A stretch of DNA of 64,000 nucleotides from Phaffia rhodozyma (lineage: Eukaryota > Basidiomycota > Tremellomycetes > Cystofilobasidiales > Mrakiaceae). The first letter of the stretch is position 1, and every line of letters begins with the position of its first letter. A program made the translations under genes and the position numbers. The stretch lies in assembly GCA_014706385.1 (NCBI GenBank), contig JACGZH010000004.1, positions 2,108,001-2,172,000 of the forward strand. The letters run 5' to 3'. Under the pieces are notes generated by a model. It did no database searches. It was not told the DNA's origin and saw nothing but the letters and a program-made list of their open reading frames with translations. Shown here piece after piece: positions 23,301 to 34,784 of the stretch.

Positions 23301-26300
23301 CTTTCTGGTCCTCTTTGCACCTCCCCGTATTGACCTTTCTCTATCGTTTTCACCGTACTTTCACTTTGCAGGACGAAGATGATGTGGATGAAGAAAATGA
23401 AGACGATGGTCGACCTCACAAACTGAACCGTCAGGCTTCATCGAATCAGAACCAACAGATCCCTCTACACGAACAGGCCGATTCAGGAGACTTTTTCCGG
23501 TTCGGAGGCCCTTTGACAACCGTTAAAGGTTAGCGCCTATTTCTTCCATCTTCTCTCTTTCGACATACCTGTCGTAAAGGCGGCTCACGCTGAGCTTATT
23601 CGATCTTTGTCTTTGTCTCTGTCTTTTCTTATTCAATTTGCATACCTTCCTGCCCTGCCTTCCTTTCACGTTCGCCTCGATCTCTCCCATATATCACTAC
23701 GAACCCCTCTTCTTCGCATGGTTCTCGTTCTTCATTTCATGCCCAGGAGGTATCCTTACCGTCGCGGACGACCTGCTTAAGAACGACGGCCAAAAGTTCT
23801 TGGAGATGATGGAACAGCTTGCTGAGAGACGGTTGCAGCGAGAAGAAGAGGCCGCTCTGAGTGTAGAGGAGGACGATAGTGATCTAGATGAAGATGATGA
23901 GGACGAAGATGAGGATGAAGAAGGCGATGATGATGAGGATGAGGACGAGGATGAAGAGGTTCGTTCTTGTTCTTCATCTTCGAAACTAAAAACCTAAGGT
24001 TTTTTTTCCTTTTTTTTACAAAACTGACGCGTTTTTCAAATATACAAATAATAATTAAGGATGATGACGAGGTAAGCTCAATGTTCTCTCATTCCCCTCA
24101 TTGGAATCTGAATTCTAACTTTTTATGCTTCTCCTTGTGACTCTCGTCCTACAGCCACTATCTGACGAACAAAAGATGGAAGAAGGTCGTCGGATGTTCC
24201 AGATCTTTGCTGCTCGGATGTTCGAACAACGTGTTCTTCAGGCATACAGAGAAAAGGTAGCACAGGAACGTCAGCTTCAACTTCTTCGAGAACTTGAGGA
24301 TGAAGAAGGCGCTGCCAAGGCAAAGGAGGAGAAGAAGGCAATGGAGAACCAGAAAAAGAAAGAGAAACGAAGGTTTGTGTTTCTTTATCTTAGTTTATTT
24401 GTCTTGAAACCTCAAATTTATTTGGACTAAACAACATGGCGACACTTGTTCTCTGAGTAAATGTAGACTCCAGAAGCTAGCGAAAGACGAAGAAAAAGCT
24501 CGCAAGGAAGCTGCGTTAAAAGCCGAGGCTGAGGCTCTCAAAGCAAAGCAAGCTGCTCATGAACGTGAAGTCGCCAAACGTCGAGAAGATGAAAGAGCTC
24601 GTCGGGAGGCGGAACGAAAAGCCAAGGCTGAAGAAGCTGCTAGAAAAGAGGAGGAGAAAAAGAAACGACAGGCCGAAGAGAGGGAGAGAGAGTTTGAGCA
24701 GCAGAGAAAGAAGAAGGAAAAGTACGATTTTTTTCTCCTTACTGTGAGATTTCTCACTTTATGGGCTGTACTTATCTGAATTGTGATTTCTCTTTCTCTA
24801 CAGAGAGGAGAAGGCTCGGCTTGAACGAGAGGTTCGGGAGAAAGAGCGAAAGGAGAAGGAAGAGAAGGAACGAGCCGAGGCTGCGAAGAAAGCTGCTGAG
24901 GAACGTGCCCGTAAAGCCAGAGAGGAAGAAGCCCGAAAGGAGGTTCTTCGAAAAGAAAAGGAAGAACGGGAAGCCAAGGAGGAGGCAGAAAGGATGTTGG
25001 CGCTGAAGAACCAAGAGGCTCAACGAGCAGCGAATGCTGCCAAAACTGCTCAGTTGAAAGCCCAGAAGGCTTCTGCCGCCCCTACCGCCGCTGCAACTGG
25101 CATTGCTACTTCCACCACTTTAGTGCCTCCCCCCTCGTCCTCTTCGAGACAGACAGCTCCTTCACCTCGCAAAGGACCTTCAGCCAAACCCCCTCCTGTC
25201 TCTACGACTCGACAGGGATCGACGCCTGGTCCTAGCCGAGCTTCTCCTGCCCCTCAGCAGGCTTCCCAGCAACTGCCTCAACAAGTCCTCTCCCCTCAAC
25301 TCCAACCCTCGGCTCAACAGCAGCAACAGCAATCCAGTATGGCTCTTCCTCCCAGTATGATTCCCCCTCCAGTGCAGTTCTCTCGGCAGATGACTATCCA
25401 TCTTCAACAGCAGCAAACGACCTATGGCGGTGTACCGTTCTCGCTTCCGCCTCAACAGCAGCAGTCTGCCCAGTTGAACGGTCGATCGATAAACGGAAGC
25501 TTCTCTGGAGTTTATGGCATTCCTGGTTACCCTGGGTACCCTCAGTCGACTGGATCTCCCATGCAACACCGGCCTTCAGGCGTGACTGCTTCTCGGCCAT
25601 CCCCACCACCGTCGTCCATGGCATCAGGGGGAGGTGCAGGATCAGGCGGAGCAGGAAGTGCTGGCTCGGCTTCGTTGACCGGCATGTTCTCAGCTCAAAC
25701 TCTTCTGCCATCTTCGCTTAACTCTGATCCTTTCGCCATTTCACCTGATCCTATCGGCGGTCGAAGACCGTCGGTACCTCATACTCCCATAGGTGTCGGA
25801 TTGGGATCTCACGACCACGTCGCCTCGCCAGGCCCTTCGCCTGGCTTGCTTCGAGGAAGTGTATCTTCGCCGATGCCTAGCTTGCACGACTTCCGAGCGA
25901 TTCAAAGACCGACGCCCATCAGTCGACCAAACTTTGTTAATGGAGATCCTCTGGATTCAGTGGATGAAAGCGGTCCATTACATTCGGGGTCGACGTCGAG
26001 GCGATCACCCTCGCCTGAAGAGGGTATCTTTGGTTCTTCCGCTTTGAGTCCAGATGATGAGATCGTTCCTCGACGACCATCGAACGTAGCTGCTGTATGG
26101 GGTGCTCCCGGTTCGTCCTTGACGTCCCCTCTTGGGCCTTCACCATGGGGTTCTGCAGGTGGTCAACAAGCTGGATCTGCAAATTCGTTTGCTTCTCCTT
26201 CTAGCGCCTCCGCTTCTCCAGGAATTTGGTCGTCCTCAATAGGAGCTGTTCGAGCGGGAAGCGTAGGGAACGGAGCTGGTTTGAGTGGTTGGGGCGCAGT

Positions 26301-26532
26301 CCCTGCTGGTGGTAGCCCATTCGGAACCGTAGGTGGAGCTAGGCAGGGAACATCTTTTGCTTATGGTTCATCTTCGGCTGATATAAAGGGACTGAATTCT
26401 GTTGGAGGGGGAGGACCTCATAATCCTTTCTCGCATCCTTCTTCAATCGGAGCAGGCCCAGGTATTGGACCAATGGGCAGAGTCGTCAACGGCTTTCCTC
26501 CTTTTAGTCCACCTCCTCAGCCTTCCCGATAA
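20354..26532 (+). CDS. NST1: Nst1 family stress-response protein
   Basis: Fungal Nst1 proteins are large, low-complexity, charged coiled-coil proteins; yeast Nst1 negatively affects salt tolerance and has been linked to mRNA-granule proteins. The start at 20354 gives a Lys/Ala-rich segment ('[19 protein letters not shown]'). Conserved islands follow: '[20 protein letters not shown]', '[20 protein letters not shown]', '[12 protein letters not shown]' and, after an intron, '[20 protein letters not shown]'. Then come a Gln/His-rich tract (about 23080-23200), Asp/Glu-rich blocks, '[20 protein letters not shown]', and a long Glu/Lys/Arg coiled coil ('[19 protein letters not shown]', then many KEKE-like repeats to about 25020). 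The last 500 residues are Ser/Pro/Gly/Gln-rich and disordered, ending at the TAA at 26530-26532. About ten exons. Confidence 0.9.
23080..23265 (+). repeat. Gln/His homopolymer tract followed by Asp/Glu run (coding, in NST1)
   Basis: CAA/CAG/CAT codons are reiterated over about 110 nt, giving Q- and H-runs (up to seven Q). About 45 nt of GAT/GAA/GAG codons follow directly. Mixed codons rather than one pure triplet suggest the tract is old and selected rather than a fresh expansion. Confidence 0.8.
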
Positions 26533-27026
26533 TTGAGAACCTCTTTTCTTTCTCGTGATCCTCAATCTTTCGACTCTTAGGTGTCTTAAATCTTTCCTCT
26601 TCTGTTTTTCTCGCCAACTCTGTTGCTCTTCTTTCTCAAACTCTGTCTATCTAATGGGGCATCCTCTTCTCAAATATCTTCGTACTTATCGACAGACTCA
26701 TTCGTTCTCTCTGCCCAATCTCAATTCACCTATTTGTCCTTTCTCTACATTCATATTTTTTCTTTTTCCCTTCTGCTTAGGTCTTTCCTCGTTTGCTCTT
26801 TCTCTCCTTGCATGTCTACAGAGGATCTCTTGTCTTTCCCTCATGATATTCATTTTCTTTTTCCACCTTTTCCCAACCAAATCTGAGTATGTTTGGACAA
26901 CGATTAAGCGAAAACACATCATGTCATATTTCTAGAACTTGTTAGAGAAACCTCATCCTCTATCGACTCTAATAGAAGGAATTTGACTAAGGCAGAAAAT
27001 GAATAAAGAAAGGGAGAACGCCAGAT
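26533..27026. other. Convergent intergenic, 494 bp, NST1 / KAP121
   Basis: 3' UTRs of two facing genes. The first about 350 nt are T/C-rich (TTTTTCTTTTTCCC-like tracts at 26755-26770 and 26850). No gene-like frame; the 126-codon plus frame here is just the T/C-rich composition. Confidence 0.5.
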
Positions 27027-30000
27027 TTAGGCATCCTCATCATCTTCCCAGTCTTCAGAAGGAGCGAACCCAAGGTCTTTACAAGCAGAAGCCATGAAAA
27101 GTAATCTATGAGCTGAATCGAAAACCGATAACGTTTTTGTAAGTTGGTCAATTGCCTGAGTCTCTTCTCTCTCGAGCTAGTTTTTTTTTCCGATGAGGAG
27201 AGTAAATCAGTTGCCTTGACCCATTAGAAGGAAGAAGGGAGAGATAAAACTAACAGAGTAAGCAGCCTCTTTCTCTTCCTCATCCCACTCGGCGCTTCTC
27301 TACAAACATGTTCACATCCTGATGAGTCTGTCGTTCTCTTGTTTCCGAGAAGTCAATGTGATATCAACGTACCTCCGCTCTAAGTTTTCTTCGATCAGAG
27401 AGATCAGTCAATTGGCTCTCGGCGGCTTTCTCGAAAGACGCTTTGGCTTCTGAGCTGACATTCTCGACTCCTGCCACTCGGACGCCTGCAGTGATCAAGA
27501 ATGATTATCGAGAGATAGATCAGCAATGGAGTTAAGATGTGTTCAAGTTCAGTATGCCACTTACAGTCCGCGAAGGATTTGCTATAAGATCATTAGAAAA
27601 TATAACAAAGGAAAAATTTGAGCGCCAAGTCTCAAAGAGAAATAATATCACCAAACTCAAGAACCAGATGCAACATACAAGAAAATCTGTGTCGAACCGA
27701 GCGCGCAAACAAGTTTTTATCAACATTGATCAAATTCACGTAGGTACATGAAGCTCAGAACGAGAACGGGAAAAGAACTAACGGCGAGCATAGGAGCATC
27801 TGACTCGGTCGAGAGGCAAGTTGTCAATTTCTCAAACACAGTCTGGAGGAGTTGAGGCGTGATCGCATTCCCGATCTTGGCGGTTGACATCAGGATCGGG
27901 ATGATTCTATAACAGCCAGCCCCGCAAATTTGTATGAGCCATGAATCTTAACGAGGAACACAACCGGTTGAAAGTAAGACATACGTAGCAGCGTTCTCTC
28001 GGACGCTCTCCTCGAAGAAGAAAGTCAAATTCTTTAACGACAGACCCATCGTCTCCTCCATGTAAGGCACAAAATGGACACCCATTCCTGATATTTGTTA
28101 TCCAAAGGAATAAGCAAAAGAGTAGCAACGAGGTCCAAGGTAGAGCACGAGCCGAAGAAGTGAACTCACGAGAAGCGTAAATGACCAGAAGCTCGAAAGC
28201 CTCGGCTGTCTGTTCAATTGACGATGTCTTGATTCCGATGGACTGTGACAGGGTAAACCAAACCGGCCAAGAGCCTCTTCAATCTCTATCCTTCTTTTCT
28301 TGTCCTTTGAAACAATTTACACGATCAGAAGTGACGAAAAGTCAAGTCAAACGAACCTGACCGCCGATATCAACAACGTCCCAGTTATCCCCCATCTCTT
28401 CCTGGTTGTCCTCCTCTAGAGAAGACCGTACCGAATGATCTTATCATCAGTTAAGAACGGACGTAACTTGATTGATTTGAATCAAGATGTAGATCCAACG
28501 AACCATTGACAACAGACAGCTCCGGGCTAAGCGCAGCCGACTTGAGAAGACTAGGCATGACGACTGGTAGGTAAGGTGCAAAGTCCTCCTTAAGCGCCTC
28601 ACAAATCTTTCCCCAAGCTATCAATTCAAATCATAACATGATGGGAAAATACATGAGTATCGTATTTGATTCCGAACCAACGTGCTCAGATCAGAGGGAA
28701 GGAGGTTCCACTTACTCATAATTACGTAGCTGAACGTATCAAATGGATCAATGCACCGAGGTCTTAGCAGCAATACTTTAAACGGACATCTACTGAGAGG
28801 TACAAAAAAGACACATACGTCTGAAGAGGATCATCATCGTCCGTAACACCAGCTATACCAAGGAGACAGAATATCAAATGCAGGTGATCAGCTCGAGTTC
28901 CATATTGTCTGCGAGACCAGAATATTGAAAGACTAACCTTGAATCTGCTTCAAGGCTTCTGCCAACTGCAGAGCATCCGGTCTGAAGATCTCTGGTCCAA
29001 CGGCGAGACCTACTCAATAAAACATCGGCATCAATCACTGCACTGATAAGATAAACGGATCGGAACGATAGGAGACCAAGGGAAGCTCTACTAACCGATA
29101 AGGCCACAGCATTCAAGCACTTTGCCCTTGAGCATCTTTCCCTGGAGATCGTCAGCTTCCGGTGTGGGTGCTGTAAGGAAGTTGAGTAAGATAGGCATGA
29201 TGTTGGTATAGTACTATTCACAAAGGAACCCAGGAAAAAAGGGATGTTCAGTCCTTGATCATGTCTGCAAACGAGAAGAAACCCTCACCTTAGCGAAACC
29301 CATCTCAGCGGCGTTGGCAACGGTGGCCAAAGTAGTGACCGCCTGCTCCTGAACTCCCTTGGAACCGGTCTCTAGCAAGCCCAACAGACCCTTGACGATA
29401 TCATCGAGGTACGGGCTGATGACCTCTGGGTCATCAATTCCGTCGCAGAAGTTGATGAGAGCAGCAGCAGCGTGAGAGTAGACTTTAGGAAGAGGATGGT
29501 GGAAGGTGGATAGAAGGATTCGAAGGATATCAACCGGGTGGAGAGCTTGGAGATAGCCCTGAGTGTACATCGAGTATTTATCGTAAGTTCTTTTGGACTT
29601 TGATTGAGTGATTGTCAGCGATGTATCGATATCAACGCACCTCGAAATCGGTACAGAGCTGGCCGAGACAGTGCACAAGCGCGAACCGGACTCGGGGATG
29701 AGGGTCCTCAACCATTGGGCAGATCAACTCCATAATTTTGGACAACTGAGGCTGCATTACTTTAGCCGTTCCCTCTGCAATAGAAGCGATGGACCTGTCG
29801 AAAAATGGCGCGCACATTATTACACAATCGACTACAGTATGTTTCTCAAAAACGACTTTCTCAAATTGAACAGGCGACTCACATCAGACCGGCGTATCGA
29901 CCTTTCCACTCAGCTCCTTTGCACAGGCCTTCGACGAGATCCCAAGTTCCAGGCAAGAATGTCTTTCCTCCCAAGCCTTCTGCTAACCTATCCATGCATT

Positions 30001-31536
30001 CCTCTCCCCAAACGCTCCAGCTTCCCTCTCCTTCATCAGCATCATCATCTTCGTCGTCCAACTGAGTACCCCACTCGGCGTCATCACCTAATCGGGCAAG
30101 ACACTGAATGGCGACTCTAGCTGCGTCGTTAGCAAAGTTGGGGACTCGTCTGAACACAGCCGGTTTGACCTCGACGAGAGAGAGGAGAAGCTCGAAAGCT
30201 GGCTGGGCCGGGTGGTCCGAGGGAATCTCAAGTGCTGGCTCATCCGCGGTGGGCTGTGGTGGGTGAGAGAGTTGAAGGAGGAACGGAACAAGAACGGGAA
30301 GATGAGGGGTAAATAGGCTGGGATACATCGAGGCAATCGGGATGAGAGTCTGAATGGCATCAGTTTGTTGATCCTCCGGAAGCGAATGGAGGAGCTGAGA
30401 AAGAAAAGATCATCCAAAGGAAAGTATGGACGGTCAGACTCGAGAGTGAGGAATGAAGGCAAACGTTCGAAACTTGGATGCGCACGTTGAAGACTGCAAG
30501 CATAAGATCTCCGGAAGCCTCTCTGACACTGTTCGAAGTGTTTTGGAGGAATGAAGACGTCCCTCTGAGAGCAGCAAGCCGAACTTCAAGCGACTGAGGG
30601 TCGTTCAATGCGTTTTGAAATACACCTAGGTGAGGTATATACGCACGAGCGCAAAAATGGGACGCAATATACGAAATCAATCAGGTCAAATCTCGATGAA
30701 ATCAGATCATAATGATAGCCAGACCAACCTCGAACGGCCGCTGGATCCTCTTTCTCAATCAACCCTGGTGCGTCCTCCCAGATCTTCAGAACGCTTTCCC
30801 TGACGGCCGGGTTTTCATTTCTGATCAAGCCGCCGAGTGTGGCTCCGAGAGTTGCCCATGGTTCGTGATCCTTCTCAAGCGAGACCCTGGCCAAGCCGGC
30901 GATGGTATCTGACAGCCTGTTTCGAGTGCTCGTCTCAGGCTCAAGAGGAAGCGAGGCAAGGAGAGTCTCGTACACCTGCGCCCGAGGTTCCGGTCCAATC
31001 GATTGGATCAGCGGTTTAGACGGCGATGGGTTAGTAGGGCTCGCTGCCGGAGCTTTGAGTGAGAGCGTTCGAAGGAGAAGCAGAGTGAGTGATCGAAGCT
31101 GAAGAAATGTCGGAATTGGAATTGAACAGGGTCAACAGACGGTATGAAGATACGTGATGATAAAGAGTAGGCTATAGGAACAGACCTCGGGGTTGAAGGT
31201 CTGGCTAGTTCCCATGTGACTGAGAGCGAGGAGAACGCCGGACGCGTTAGCCTCCATCTGAGCATTCAAGGCGGTCTCCGCCCTATTTGAGTAACGGACA
31301 GGGATGGATGATAGAGGAAAGTCAAGTGAATGGCGACAGAGCAAGGAGAGTGTATAGACATGATACCAAACGACAGAAGCGATGTCAGTCCTGACTCACA
31401 ACACTCCGCATAATCAAGAAAACCAAGGAAAGCGAGAAGGAAAAAAAAGAAAGGCACTATACATGTTTCGGGTGTTGTTGTCATCCACGAAAAGATGTTC
31501 GAGGATCTGCTGAAGAGCAGAAATCTGTGCGTCCAT
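27027..31536 (-). CDS. KAP121: Karyopherin-beta importin, Kap121/Importin-5 type
   Basis: Nuclear import receptor made of HEAT repeats. It starts at 31536 (MDAQISALQQILEHLFVDDN) and ends 'DLGFAPSEDWEDDEDA' at 27027. Diagnostic segments: 'DPHPRVRFALVHCLGQLCTDF', 'AALINFCDGIDDPEVISPYL', 'GLLGLLETGSKGVQEQAVTT' and 'LATVANAAEMGFAKV', all matching the IPO5/Kap121 HEAT repeats. An acidic insertion ('QLDDEDDDADEGEG') before 'MDRLAEGLGGKTFLPGTWDL' is typical of this branch. More than ten introns, clustered in the 3' half where exons are only 40-120 nt. The upstream divergent gene is the Rho GTPase. Length near 1,100 residues fits the family. Confidence 0.93.
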
Positions 31537-32026
31537 GTTGTTGTCTATCCTACGAGCTGATCAAGAGAAAAGGAACCAATCGAAGAGGGAGAGGGAGAAA
31601 GAACAACTCGTTGCGAGCAGAAGATGAGTTGGAGGATTGGGAGGTGACGAAAAAATTCGAGCCGAGAAGTTTGACTACAAACGCTTTGTAGTGGATACTA
31701 CAGATGGTGTGTAGTTCAGGGGGTCAATACACTTTCATTAGGATACTTGAGTTCAGCTTCCTAGTAAGCTGTAGTAGAGGTGTGTAGTTTGGGGGGTTCA
31801 TACAAAACACTACAACCCTTCCGTAATGGGACACTACGACGAGTTGTAGTCCAGTAGTCGGCCGGATACTAACAGAACTTTTGTAATAGAACACTACAAA
31901 GCTTTCTAATACGACAGAGTAAAGCCGTGTTCTCTGCCGTTTCATCTTCCTTCCTTCAACAGACATCATCATCATCGACGACGACGACGTCTCATTGAAC
32001 ATCTCATAGATCATCTCTTAACAACT
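31537..32026. promoter_or_regulatory. Divergent promoter KAP121 / Rho GTPase, 490 bp
   Basis: It contains the second ACTACAA cluster (31673-31900) and an imperfect direct repeat (31706-31731 and 31779-31804). Near the Rho start a run of CATCATCATCGACGACGACGACG-like trinucleotides (about 31965-31990) is probably 5' UTR. No obvious TATA box. Confidence 0.5.
31673..31900. repeat. Second cluster of (G/C)ACTACAA motifs, both orientations
   Basis: Copies read: GACTACAAA (31673), inverted CACTACAAA (31685-31693), ACTACAG (31697), CACTACAAC (31808), CACTACGAC (31832), inverted GACTACAA (31844-31851) and CACTACAAA (31892). Two copies sit in a 26-nt direct repeat with three mismatches (31706-31731 versus 31779-31804), start-to-start 73 bp. 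Confidence 0.65.
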
Positions 32027-33986
32027 ATGGCTTCTTCAAGTGCAAATCCTGTAGGCTCCTTTAATTTCACATGTCGTTTGATGTTGTGTACACATCTTAC
32101 ATGTACTCATTCTCCGGAAACTTTCGCTTTTCCCTCGACAAATCAACTCGCCTCTCATTCCCGATTGTAGATCCGTAGGAAGCTAGGTGAGAGATGCTTC
32201 TCTTCGAGTCATCCCAATCACATCTTGAGTGTTGATGACTGACAAGTTCTCTCTTTACCCTTCTTCATTATGATTGTCCGTGCATTCTGATGGGACTCTG
32301 ACATATGCAACCTCTCTAAACCACAGTGATCGTCGGTAAGACTTGGCTTCACTTTCAACGGTTCTCTCCATCTGTTACTTAGACAGATAGTATCCTAGCA
32401 GAGATAATGCATGTGGATCATACTGACAAGCTTCTGTTTCTCTGTTTCTTTTCGAACCTGTTTCCTCGTATTGATCCCGCTCGTGGTCTGACTATAGGCG
32501 ACGGAGCTTGCGGAAAGACATCATGTGCGTCATATCACTCTTCCTTTTCCGGTCCATGAAAGATATCAGTTCAGGCTAGAATCTTGAAGACTGATACTTT
32601 CTTTGCCCTCTTCTTTTCTTTCCTCATTTTTTCGATACTCCTCAACTCTTTCTCTCTCTCTTCTCAATCCTGCTGGGTTTCGTCTTCTTTGTCCGTTTAC
32701 CGTCGCGCAAAATATATCTGGGTTGTGCAGTGCTTTGTGTGTTCTCGCTGGGAGAGTTTCCCAAAGAATATGCGAGTCCTCTTTCACTCAGGCTTCGTTC
32801 CTTCCTTCCTTTGTTTCTCTCTGCTCCTCTCCTCACGAGGGGCAGATAACACTAACGCATACGCACACATACCATGTAGCTTTAGACCGAAGTAGCTTGC
32901 TAACTTGAGCGCTTCTTTTTTCCGTTTCATTCCTGCCCATTCTCCATTCTTCCCGATAGGAGCCGACAATTTTTGAAAATTATGTGGCAGAGATTCAACT
33001 TGATGGAAAGCCTGTTCAGCTCGCACTTTGGGACACAGCCGGTCAGGAAGAATATGAGGTTGGTCTTGGGTACTTTCTGCTGTCGGCCTCTTCCCCTCTT
33101 TCATCTTTTGCAAGCCAAAAATAGAGCGCGCGCGCAGAAGCAAAAAGGGGGAAGATACTAAAGCTGACATTGCTGTGGATGACTTGTCTGTTTCACCTAT
33201 CCAAAGAGACTCCGTCCATTGAGTTACTCGAAAGCACACGTTATCCTTATCGCCTTTGCCATCGACACACCCGATAGTCTGGAGAACGTGTCTGTCAAAG
33301 TTCGTGTCTATCTGTGTCTTTGTCCATTTCAAATGCGTGAGTCGGTGACTCACGTTCATCTATTATCCGTTCTCTTCAACCATCCAATGGGCATGTCAGT
33401 GGATTGAAGAAGTAAGAAATATTTGTGGGTTCCATATACCGGTCCTGTTGGTCGGATGCAGTATGTCCCTTTATTTTCCTCCTCACATGAACCAGTCACT
33501 AAAATCGACTCATCGACTCGGTTGACCATCCCTGCTTCTTTATAAACATGACTTGCCTCCTGATGTAGAGAGCGACTTGAGAGACAATGCTCCAGAACCA
33601 GAACGTAGTGACCCAAACCGATTTGTTCAGACAGCTGATGTTCGTTCTCTTTCTCTCTTTGTGTTCTGTCCACTTGCCTCCTTTCATTTGCTGATGTCTT
33701 ATTCGCGTCTTTCTCTTTTGTTCTTTTTACTTGCTTCTCGCAGGCTCTCCGGACGCTTCAAGCGCTATCTATTCGATCGTACCATGAATGTTCCTCTCTC
33801 GCAAACATAGGAGTGGATGACGTATTCGAAGCAGCTACCAGGGTATCCATGCTCGTCAGAGACGATCCTTCCGGTCCTGGGGCAGGCGCAGGCGCAGGTT
33901 CAGGATCGGGTTCGGCCGGAGGAACAGACAGGAGGAGACATGATGATAGGAGGGAGAAGGATGGCGGATGTTGTGTGATCCTCTAG
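32027..33986 (+). CDS. RHO2: Rho-family small GTPase, Rho2 type
   Basis: Membrane-bound GTP switch for cell-wall and actin signalling. I can join ten exons with consistent phases: 32027-32050, 32171-32186, 32327-32335, 32498-32524, 32731-32771, 32960-33058, 33207-33299, 33400-33460, 33569-33639, 33744-33986; the sum is 228 codons with the stop (227 aa). The protein starts [17 protein letters not shown], then the P-loop '[11 protein letters not shown]', switch I 'EPTIFENYV', switch II '[20 protein letters not shown]', base-binding 'CKSD' and '[19 protein letters not shown]'. It ends in a Gly/Ser-rich linker, a basic stretch and CCVIL, so a geranylgeranylated CAAX Cys with an adjacent, possibly palmitoylated Cys. 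'IRRKLV..' and '..KWIEEV' fit Rho2 better than Rho1, Rho3 or Cdc42; subfamily is inferred. One intron starts with GC. Confidence 0.9.
32327..32335 (+). other. 9-nt microexon of the Rho gene
   Basis: TGATCGTCG is bounded by CCACAG upstream and GTAAGA downstream. It supplies codon parts for V-I-V-G between exon 2 (16 nt, 32171-32186) and exon 4 (27 nt, 32498-32524). Phase 1 on both sides keeps the invariant '[14 protein letters not shown]' reading. Confidence 0.8.
32772..32959 (+). other. GC-AG intron in the Rho gene
   Basis: The upstream exon must end at ..TTT CCC AAA GAA TAT and the next must start GAG CCG ACA, giving '[14 protein letters not shown]'. The intron then starts GCGAGT and ends GATAG. 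The nearest alternative GT donor, four bases downstream, shifts the frame into a stop. Confidence 0.75.
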
Positions 33987-34784
33987 TTCTTCTCTTCACT
34001 TCCTGTTCCCTTTCCTCTCAAGGTAAGAAGGAAGAACTGATAAAGGGAGAGGGAAAGATTCGATAACCTCGATATCCTTACCTTCACCTTTCTCGACTCA
34101 TCAGATCACTACTGTAACCGCTTGTGTGGCCTCCACCCAAAAGAAAGGAAACCTCCTAAAATATGTGCCTACTATACTTCACGCATACATTACCACATCA
34201 CGCTCGGTACATCACAAATGTCTTCTTCAATACGTTAATCACACCATTCTATTCCATCTCATCGATCCTGTTTTACGACATACGTGAATCCTTATTCACT
34301 TTTACTTTTCCCCTTCTGTCTTGATATATTTGGTCTTAATTTTTCTTCCTTCGTTTCAAGATATCTTTTTTTTTTCATTTTTATTCTATATCAATCACCT
34401 TTTTGTACCAGTTGAACTCACAACTTCTTTTATTCTTCTACATTCTTCACATCCGCCGCAGTTTCCATCCATTGACAAATTTCTCCCTCTCTCTTGGTCG
34501 GTGGTTTCCTTCGGAATTCTCCGAACACGTACCATCCCTATGCCTCCTGTTGTTTTTCTCGATGTCTACTCTTCAGTTTTGTTTTATTTTTCAAAGAAAA
34601 AGACAACATGATGACACTGACGAAAAAGAGATCAGATAGATATTTGAGTTCAACATTTTTTTAAAAAAAAATACAAAGGATGATATTTTGGAAAAATTCC
34701 ATACAGTGACAAGTCAACTCGGATGTAAGAAAAGGGAAAGAGGAAGAAGAGGAAGAAGAGGAAGAAGAGAAAGACAAAAGGCAT
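33987..34784. other. Convergent intergenic, 798 bp, Rho / HAL2
   Basis: 3' UTRs of facing genes. T/C-rich in the middle (TTTTTTTTC near 34367-34380), an A/T-run near 34655-34672 and a GGAAGAAGA purine repeat near 34739-34772 just before the HAL2 stop. No convincing gene. Confidence 0.45.

Noticed and set aside
32784..33359. 191-codon minus-strand frame across the Rho gene introns
   Set aside because: It overlaps well-supported Rho exons on the other strand and shows no family features.
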